Below are positions 1-4,836 of a stretch of 7,131 nt of DNA, one piece after another. The position numbers and the translations under genes are program-made. Source of the DNA: Candidatus Poseidoniaceae archaeon (GTDB lineage: Archaea; Thermoplasmatota; Poseidoniia; Poseidoniales; Poseidoniaceae). The stretch covers positions 1 to 7,131 of the forward strand of contig JAKMFY010000070.1 in NCBI GenBank assembly GCA_022425185.1, written 5' to 3'. The notes under the pieces were generated by a model. It worked only from the letters and a program-made list of their open reading frames with translations, was not told where the DNA came from and searched no databases. Position 1 is the first letter of the stretch; every line of letters begins with the position of its first letter.

Positions 1-88
1 AGATATGAAGTCAACTTAAACCGACTTTTCTTAAGAGGAATCGAACATTCAACCCTCTCAATAACGTATAGTTGATAGTATACTGAAA

Positions 89-1168
89 CTACTCTTCTTC
101 ATCTAAGAACATGACTGCAGATTTGTATTTTGATTCGCTTTCTTCCAACGCATTACGTAAGACAAGACCGTGGTAAACTTTGATTCTCTTTTCCTTGACC
201 ATGATGTTTACTTTGCTCTCTAATTCAATGAGATCTTTCAATGATTTAGCACCTTCAATCTCTGCGAGACACTTCTTGTATTCTCCGCGCCTAGCAAAGA
301 ATATCGCAAAGTAAATCGGGACAAGAAGAAGAGGAATAACCAATTCTTCAAAAACGATTTCACTGAGAGCAGATAAAGAAATTTCAATACTCTCAGCATC
401 ATATTCAGAACTGAATGAATCGCCTGACAAACCACCTGAATAGAAGAATCCAGTATTGCTAGCAAAATAAAGATTGAATGGAGTTTCATCTTTATCATAG
501 ATATCAGAGCCTCGATCGAGTTCGACATCATCTGGCCATCCGTCGTTATCATTATCATCATCGAGAACATCTGGAATCGTATCTTTGTCTGAATCAAGCG
601 GAGTCGATGCTGCATTATACGGATCGTAAAGAATCGTACCGGAGGAGGCAGAACGCTCCATTTCATTTCGGATTCCGTCACCATCTGCATCATCATCGTA
701 TTCATCAGGCGTGAAATCTCCATCGATATCTGAACAACCTTTCAGCCTGAATCGACTCTTTCCATAGATGTACGGGCAATTATCAGATTTTTCGTGCAGA
801 CCTTGATCCGCATAACCATCACCATCTGAGTCAGACCAGATACCTGGATCTTCAGGCCAAACATCGACATCATCTGGACTAGAATCTCCATCCATATCCT
901 CATCTTCCACGTCCCCTACTCCATCCCCGTCAAGATCTCGAGATTCATTTGCATTAAACGGAAACGCATCTGCACCCATCGTTTCATTCCAATTTACGTC
1001 CGGATCAGACCAGCCATCACCATCTGAGTCGAGGCACCCGACTCGATCCTCTGTAGACTGACCTGATTCTTCACAAGCCGTAGACCCAGTTTCATCAGCG
1101 TAAACTGGGACAGAAAAAAGCAGAATCGTAGCCAGAAGAAGTGGCACGCCTTTGGACTTCATGGTCAT
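89..1168 (-). CDS. Secreted, membrane-anchored surface protein with aspartate-rich calcium-binding (thrombospondin type 3-like) repeats
   Basis: Seen: residues 1-24 form a signal peptide (basic start, hydrophobic core, likely cleavage after VYA). Residues ~45-215 hold many D-x-D-x-D-G motifs of the DSDGDGWSD kind with interspersed cysteines. Residues ~276-292 are one membrane helix followed by RR, and the last ~65 residues are charged, helix-rich and probably cytoplasmic. Known: such motifs bind calcium in thrombospondin type 3 repeats, and the STEDRVGC-DSDGDG style is common in surface proteins of marine Thermoplasmatota. Inferred: a calcium-stabilised ectodomain on a single-pass anchor; ligand unknown. 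The start is uncertain. ATG at 1168 is used here; ATG at 1162 gives an equally good signal peptide, and a TTG at 1174 is also in frame. No Shine-Dalgarno is visible, in keeping with leaderless transcription. It diverges from the lipoprotein gene at 1249. Confidence 0.85.
   Translation of the reverse strand: MTMKSKGVPLLLATILLFSVPVYADETGSTACEESGQSTEDRVGCLDSDGDGWSDPDVNWNETMGADAFPFNANESRDLDGDGVGDVEDEDMDGDSSPDDVDVWPEDPGIWSDSDGDGYADQGLHEKSDNCPYIYGKSRFRLKGCSDIDGDFTPDEYDDDADGDGIRNEMERSASSGTILYDPYNAASTPLDSDKDTIPDVLDDDNDNDGWPDDVELDRGSDIYDKDETPFNLYFASNTGFFYSGGLSGDSFSSEYDAESIEISLSALSEIVFEELVIPLLLVPIYFAIFFARRGEYKKCLAEIEGAKSLKDLIELESKVNIMVKEKRIKVYHGLVLRNALEESESKYKSAVMFLDEEE
527..1033 (-). repeat. Degenerate D-x-D-x-D-G calcium-binding repeat region within the surface protein
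   Basis: This stretch encodes at least seven acidic calcium-loop motifs, such as DSDGDG twice, DLDGDG, DADGDG and DDDNDNDG, separated by short linkers with PD, CP and GC. The repetition is visible in the DNA: the 17-base string ccatcaccatctgagtc occurs identically at 816-832 and 1014-1030, each time encoding DSDGDG plus the next base of an aromatic codon. Other copies have diverged, so the array is old rather than a recent tandem expansion. Confidence 0.8.
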
Positions 1169-1183
1169 ACTCAACGATGAAGA

Positions 1184-1199
1184 TTTATTGGTTTATTGG
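1184..1199 (-). promoter_or_regulatory. Probable TATA-like element, tandem CCAATAAA, for the surface protein gene
   Basis: On the minus strand this reads CCAATAAACCAATAAA, two perfect 8-base copies. The distal copy is centred about 26 bases before ATG 1168 and the proximal copy lies about the same distance before TSS positions near ATG 1162. That is where an archaeal TATA box sits for a leaderless transcript. It is a positional inference; no start site is measured. Confidence 0.45.
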
Positions 1200-1220
1200 A
1201 ATACATAAGATGCAAACCTT

Positions 1221-1229
1221 TCAATAAAA
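1221..1229 (+). promoter_or_regulatory. Probable TATA-like element (CAATAAAA) for the lipoprotein gene
   Basis: The A/T-rich run tcaataaaa lies about 20-28 bases before ATG 1249 and contains the same CAATAAA core found twice on the opposite strand of this divergent spacer. No Shine-Dalgarno precedes the ATG, so a leaderless or very short leader is likely. The spacing is slightly short for a fully leaderless start, hence modest confidence. Confidence 0.4.
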
Positions 1230-1248
1230 GAATCTCTGAAAGCGCCTT

Positions 1249-1776
1249 ATGAGCAAATTATGGGCACTATTCGTGATGTCTCTTCTCTTTACACCACTGG
1301 CTGGATGCACCTCGGATGATGAAGAGCAAACGGTCATATTTCCAGCCTTTTCAGCCGTTGCAGATAACGATGAAATCTATGACAACACTCGGATGAATGG
1401 AAATCCATTCATCGTTATTTTCTCCGCGGAATGGTGTAACAATCCTTGTTACACAAGTATGCATTCAATATGGGCAACTGAATCTGAACTTCCTGTTTTG
1501 GTGATGTCCACGGATCCCGCTGAAAATGCAAGCGGGGTCACGCTGGCTCAATGGCATGATTCTGCAAATGCATATGACGACGATGGAGACGATGAAGGCG
1601 TTTCCCTAAGTTCATACGCATTCATGAAGGGATTCGAAGCTGGAGAAGAACTTGGAATTACTGCTCCAGGAACTGTTATGTTCATCAATTCAGTCGGTGA
1701 AGTCACTCAAATCCATGAAGGGAAACTTGAGGATTCAAGTTTGATTTCCGAATATTGGCAAGTTGCTTCTGCTTGA
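1249..1776 (+). CDS. Thioredoxin-like lipoprotein with a C-x3-C motif
   Basis: Seen: a 175-residue protein with an N-terminal signal ending in the lipobox L17-A18-G19-C20, followed by an acidic linker (TSDDEEQ). A thioredoxin-type core follows: a beta strand FIVIFSAEW, then C63-N-N-P-C67, and near the C-terminus ITAPGTVMFIN with a probable cis-proline at P140 before a strand. Residues ~108-117 are an acidic DDDGDD-rich loop. Known: thioredoxin-fold lipoproteins (TlpA, ResA and Sco groups) act outside the membrane in disulfide exchange or copper delivery. Inferred: extracytoplasmic thiol redox or metal handling. The spacing is three residues between cysteines rather than the usual two, as in Sco proteins, but the distal histidine typical of Sco is not evident. 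The start is set by the signal peptide. The gene stands first on the plus strand, 52 bases before the cupin gene. Confidence 0.8.
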   Translation: MSKLWALFVMSLLFTPLAGCTSDDEEQTVIFPAFSAVADNDEIYDNTRMNGNPFIVIFSAEWCNNPCYTSMHSIWATESELPVLVMSTDPAENASGVTLAQWHDSANAYDDDGDDEGVSLSSYAFMKGFEAGEELGITAPGTVMFINSVGEVTQIHEGKLEDSSLISEYWQVASA

Positions 1777-1828
1777 GAAGTGATCGTTTCACCGAATATC
1801 TCTTGAAAGAGGTCTCGCTGGCGTTACC

Positions 1829-2191
1829 ATGGTCTTTACACACGACATGTCGCAATGGCTTGGATTTTCAATTGACGAAGATTGGCTCGAAGAAAACATC
1901 TCTTGGAGAGATTTCGGAACTGGTGTGCGTTTGGGCAAACTAAAGCGAGAAGAAAAGACTTCACTTGTCCTCTATGAAGCAGATTCTGAAGTTACCGTGG
2001 ATGCGTTCATGCCCCACATGCATCCTGGTGGTGAAGCATACCTTGTCCTAAAAGGAGAGGTCTGGGACGAGGATGGAACCTATCCAACTGGATCGATTGT
2101 TTGGATGGATCCAGAATCAACACATACACCTAAGACAAAAGGAAAAACGCTCATCCTCGTATTGTGGCCACAAGGCGTCAAGTCAGTTTGA
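1829..2191 (+). CDS. Small single-domain cupin, ChrR C-terminal type
   Basis: Seen: 120 residues with one cupin barrel. Motif 1 is MPHMHPGGEAYLVLKGEVWD with candidate metal ligands H63, H65 and E69; motif 2 is GSIVWMDPESTHTP with H99. The HPGGE-LVL-G-DE-YP-G-PP-STHTP pattern matches the ChrR-type cupin (Cupin_7) found at the C-terminus of the bacterial anti-sigma factor ChrR and in stand-alone proteins. Inferred: a metal-binding cytoplasmic protein, since no signal peptide is present; enzyme or sensor role is unknown. The zinc-binding anti-sigma half of ChrR is absent, as expected for an archaeon without sigma factors. An in-frame stop at 1781 and no other start codon upstream make ATG 1829 the longest possible start; ATG 1847 is an alternative. 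There is no convincing Shine-Dalgarno. Its last 9 bases overlap the end of the convergent DUF3817 gene. Confidence 0.85.
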   Translation: MVFTHDMSQWLGFSIDEDWLEENISWRDFGTGVRLGKLKREEKTSLVLYEADSEVTVDAFMPHMHPGGEAYLVLKGEVWDEDGTYPTGSIVWMDPESTHTPKTKGKTLILVLWPQGVKSV

Positions 2192-2482
2192 TTTCTCTTC
2201 AAGGTCATACTCACCACTTATGAGCATTCCATCAAACAAAAACGGTCCTGCTGGGACGACTGCTGCTATGAATCCATGAATCAAAGCAGTCATGTTCCAG
2301 TGACGACCAACTCCGTAGAAGAGTGCTCCCAAGAAGGCAAGGAACAGGAAACCATGTATTTGTCCGACAAGGGACACAAGGGAAGGGTCTCCTCCGATAT
2401 ACTTCACGGGCATTGCAACAGCGAAGAGAACCAAAGCCGAGATTCCTTCGATATAACTCAAGACCGAGACGATTTGTTTCAA
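2183..2482 (-). CDS. DUF3817 family small integral membrane protein, TTG start
   Basis: Seen: 99 residues with three hydrophobic segments at ~8-24, ~42-58 and ~64-84. It carries the family pattern of IEG near residue 12, AMPVKY at ~23-28, then GQIHGFLF at 40-47. Known: DUF3817 proteins are ~90-110-residue membrane proteins of unknown function (YdzA-like) with VAMPLKY and GPIHG motifs. The start chosen is TTG at 2482-2480. It overlaps the ATPase stop as TTGA, sits 7 bases after GGTGGAGG, and gives the usual family N-terminus. An upstream ATG at 2527 would add 15 residues wholly encoded inside the ATPase zinc ribbon and would lack that spacing. As the last gene of the ABC operon it is probably translationally coupled to the ATPase. 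Whether it works with the transporter is inference from position only. Confidence 0.8.
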   Translation of the reverse strand: MKQIVSVLSYIEGISALVLFAVAMPVKYIGGDPSLVSLVGQIHGFLFLAFLGALFYGVGRHWNMTALIHGFIAAVVPAGPFLFDGMLISGEYDLEEKSN

Positions 2483-3474
2483 GATGAAGCCTCCACCATT
2501 GGACGACTTGAACCACACGATGGGCATTCTTGTTCATCACTATCCCCATAATCATGCTTGCAAGCAGGACATGTTGCAGAGAGGACAAGTTCGCCAATTG
2601 TGGAATACGATTCTCCTTGTAAGGTAAGCATTCCACTCTCAGCAACTGCAACCGAATAGCGACCTGAGCCACCTATTCGGACAAGTAAATCAGGAGGCAG
2701 GGTGACAGTTCCCAAATCATCGATGAGGAGTTCACGCCCTTCAGTCAAATCTTCAACATCAATTTCTGCTCCATGCTCTGCAACGAATCGACCGTCTCGA
2801 AGTTCGAGGCTTCTATTGGCAAATGCAGCGACTTCCTTTGAGTGTGTTACAATTAGGAAAGATACGCCTTCTTTTTCATTCAATTCCTTAAAGATATCAA
2901 GAACTGCACGACCTGTCACAGGATCAAGAGCCCCCGTTGGTTCATCAGCCAAGATAAGACGCGGATTCGTGATCAGAGCACGTGCAATGGCAACGCGTTG
3001 CTGTTCACCACCACTGAGCATCATTGGAAGTGCTCTTGCTCTGTGAGGCATACTCAATCGCTCAAGCATCTCATCGGCTCTTTTCAGTGCTTCTTTTGAA
3101 CGAACACCTTGGTTTCGCAAGGGTTCAGCAACATTGTCTCTTGCATTGAGATGAGGCAGAAGGTTTCCATCCTGGAAGATGAACGAAACTGTCTTTTGAC
3201 GAAGTCGAACAAGTTCTTTTCCTTTCAATCGAGTCATGTTGTTCTCATCAAGTGTTACTGAACCTGCACTCGGTTTCATTAATCCGCCGAGACATTTGAG
3301 AAGGGTTGATTTTCCAGATCCAGAAGGACCTACAACAGCAACTGCTTCACCTTCTTTCATGTTGATGTACAAACCGCGTAGAGCGACAACGTTTCCATCC
3401 TCAGCCTTTGACTCGTACACGTGGTAGAGACCATCCGCTTCAAGGATACTTTTCTTTGTTGAATCATTTGACAT
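2479..3474 (-). CDS. ABC transporter ATP-binding protein, LolD/MacB type, with C-terminal zinc-ribbon extension
   Basis: Seen: 331 residues. The nucleotide-binding domain spans ~8-235 with Walker A GPSGSGKST (49-57), Q-loop Q101, signature LSGGEQQR (153-160), Walker B LILADE (173-178), D-loop GALD and switch histidine H211 in VTHS. All catalytic residues are intact. LSGGEQQRVAIARAL and ADEPTGALD are typical of the LolD/MacB/FtsE branch. Known: these are ~220-240 residues long and power FtsX-fold permeases. The ~95 extra residues are unusual: ~253-287 resemble an AbrB-like beta hairpin (LGTVTLPPDLLVRIG...), and 302-320 form a zinc ribbon, C302-P-A-C305 ... C317-P-S-C320. Inferred: partner of the adjacent permease, cytoplasmic at the membrane. 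ATG 3474 lies 3 bases after the permease stop and 6 bases after GGGGGAG. Confidence 0.95.
   Translation of the reverse strand: MSNDSTKKSILEADGLYHVYESKAEDGNVVALRGLYINMKEGEAVAVVGPSGSGKSTLLKCLGGLMKPSAGSVTLDENNMTRLKGKELVRLRQKTVSFIFQDGNLLPHLNARDNVAEPLRNQGVRSKEALKRADEMLERLSMPHRARALPMMLSGGEQQRVAIARALITNPRLILADEPTGALDPVTGRAVLDIFKELNEKEGVSFLIVTHSKEVAAFANRSLELRDGRFVAEHGAEIDVEDLTEGRELLIDDLGTVTLPPDLLVRIGGSGRYSVAVAESGMLTLQGESYSTIGELVLSATCPACKHDYGDSDEQECPSCGSSRPMVEASS
2490..2497 (-). promoter_or_regulatory. Shine-Dalgarno (GGTGGAGG) for the DUF3817 gene
   Basis: The minus strand reads GGTGGAGG, then 7 bases, then TTG. It lies inside the last codons of the ATPase gene, next to its CPSC zinc-ribbon knuckle. 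It decides the start in favour of TTG 2482 over ATG 2527. Confidence 0.7.
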
Positions 3475-3477
3475 TCT

Positions 3478-4836
3478 TCACTCCCCCTTGAGAACGCTTG
3501 CAAGATCAGCTCCAAGTGCTCGACGTGTTGTTACAATCAGTGCAAGCACCACCGCTGCAAATACAGAGAGCGTTACGAAAGCCAATTGCACCCACGGATA
3601 CACCAATTCACGTTCAATCACCGTCGACGTTCCACCAAATATCTGGAAGATGAATCCGAAGACATCGAAGAATCCGTTGAATGAGAACGCGACACCAATA
3701 CCAAGAATAATTCCGAGTAACATCGAGACAAGAACAATCGATAAAATCTCAAACAGCACGAGACGAATAATCTGATTTGGGCTCGCACCAATCGCTTGTA
3801 GAATCGCCAATTCCTTTTGTCGCTGCGTGAGTACAAGCGATAAGAAAACGAAGGCTGATGCTACAGCAGCAATACTTGCCACAACGAATTGTAATGAGAG
3901 AAGACCGGGGGTTCCAAAGATGAGGCCACCGTCTCTTTCAACCGCTTCGTGAGCTGTTTCCCAGTCGTTTGTGCTTGAGACTTGTGGATCTGCTTCAACC
4001 CTTGAAGCCAGTGATTTCAACTCATCTCCACCAATATCAGGAAGATGTATGATCCAAGTGGTCGAGTTGTGCGTATCCGCTTTTTCATCTCCAACAAATG
4101 ATCTCCACGATTCTTCTGAGATAATCAGAGAGGATCCCATAGCAGCACTCGGAACGCCAGGAATGAATGTGTGCACTCCAATGTACCTCAATTCCTCCTG
4201 GTACGGAGTGATGACAACATCCCTCGATTGAGCAAACAAAAATGGTTGGAGCAACTCAGGGAAGTCTGAAAATTCAGAGAATGTTGTACATGCCTCATCC
4301 GGAGCTGTTTCTCCGTTCGGGCAAATCATCCCTTCAATGCTTTCAGTGACGCTGAGGTCATAGAGCCCAATACGTTCGATAACATCTTCCAATGTTGGTT
4401 CAGGACCTGCACTGAGAAGAGATGCAAAGGAAAAGAAAATTGCTCCTTCAAGGTTCGCTTCTGAAAAATTCGTACCTGTGATATCTGTATCGATAAAGAT
4501 TGATTCAGTTAGATTTGTACCTGAGAAGTTTGCTCCACTGAGATCAGCATTAATGAAATTCGTTCGGCCAAAATCACGATTTGAGAGGTTCTCGTTTGAC
4601 AAGTTAGCATCGCTAAGATCCGTATCCATAACAGATGCATATGCAAACAACAGGCCAAGTCTATCTTCTTCAGAGATGTTGGATGGAACGAAATCTATGT
4701 CATTGTAGGTGAAATTGAGCACCTCTGAACGTGAATCCGAAGCAGCGAGAACGATGTCTTCTGCATCATTACTTCGCCGTCCTGAACCCCACAAATCCAA
4801 GCCATAGGCTGCTTCTGACCCAGCTGTGAACGTCAT
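3478..4836 (-). CDS. FtsX/MacB-type ABC permease, C-terminal part, with pentapeptide-repeat insertion (likely frameshifted fragment)
   Basis: Seen: 452 residues. Residues 1-~310 are polar, acidic ectodomain-like sequence. They include 13 in-register pentapeptides (72-136), a probable cysteine pair C172/C183, and a second globular part to ~305. The C-terminus has the FtsX transmembrane unit: a helix at ~313-336, the cytoplasmic motif TQRQKELAILQAIGAS (337-352), and helices at ~358-384 and ~413-435, ending RRALGADLASVLKGE. Known: an FtsX unit needs a helix before its ectodomain. This piece has none; that helix lies at ~634-654 of the upstream ORF. The ATG 4836 start is therefore probably artificial. 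It overlaps the upstream stop as ATGA, but its GGAGG lies only 1 base ahead, too close for good initiation, and the same frame is open and protein-like upstream. Inferred: the second half of a single ~1200-residue permease driven by the downstream ATPase. Confidence 0.8.
   Translation of the reverse strand: MTFTAGSEAAYGLDLWGSGRRSNDAEDIVLAASDSRSEVLNFTYNDIDFVPSNISEEDRLGLLFAYASVMDTDLSDANLSNENLSNRDFGRTNFINADLSGANFSGTNLTESIFIDTDITGTNFSEANLEGAIFFSFASLLSAGPEPTLEDVIERIGLYDLSVTESIEGMICPNGETAPDEACTTFSEFSDFPELLQPFLFAQSRDVVITPYQEELRYIGVHTFIPGVPSAAMGSSLIISEESWRSFVGDEKADTHNSTTWIIHLPDIGGDELKSLASRVEADPQVSSTNDWETAHEAVERDGGLIFGTPGLLSLQFVVASIAAVASAFVFLSLVLTQRQKELAILQAIGASPNQIIRLVLFEILSIVLVSMLLGIILGIGVAFSFNGFFDVFGFIFQIFGGTSTVIERELVYPWVQLAFVTLSVFAAVVLALIVTTRRALGADLASVLKGE
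3481..3487 (-). promoter_or_regulatory. Shine-Dalgarno (GGGGGAG) for the ABC ATPase gene
   Basis: The minus strand reads GGGGGAG, a 6-base gap, then ATG at 3474. It overlaps the last codons (Lys-Gly-Glu) of the permease, so ATPase translation is likely coupled to permease translation. Confidence 0.75.
4429..4623 (-). repeat. Thirteen consecutive pentapeptide repeats in the permease ectodomain
   Basis: Thirteen repeats of the form [A/T/x][D/N][L/F/I]xx run without a break through residues 72-136 of the 452-residue ORF. Central hydrophobics fall exactly every five residues at 74, 79, 84, 89, 94, 99, 104, 109, 114, 119, 124, 129 and 134. Examples are ADLSG, ANFSG, TNLTE and ANLEG. Known: pentapeptide repeats fold as a right-handed square beta-helix with four repeats per turn, so this makes just over three turns. 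The phase is perfect, which excludes a chance composition effect. Confidence 0.9.

Noticed and set aside
38..50. Minus-strand GTTCGATTCC resembling a tRNA T-loop
   Set aside because: The flanking bases do not form the five-pair T stem, and no acceptor or anticodon stem can be drawn around it.
1..75. Open plus-strand frame from the window edge, ending with the double stop TGATAG
   Set aside because: Only 24 codons, which can stay open by chance, with no recognisable motif. It could be the end of a convergent gene but cannot be supported. The rest of 1-88 shows no clear terminator or RNA.
1755..1943. A 62-codon plus-strand frame bridging the lipoprotein and cupin genes
   Set aside because: It overlaps the start of the clear cupin gene out of frame and has low-complexity, cysteine-rich sequence without motifs.
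2232..2672. A 146-codon minus-strand open frame
   Set aside because: It lies in another frame across the ATPase tail and the DUF3817 gene, both well supported, and its product shows no domain-like pattern. It is a shadow frame.
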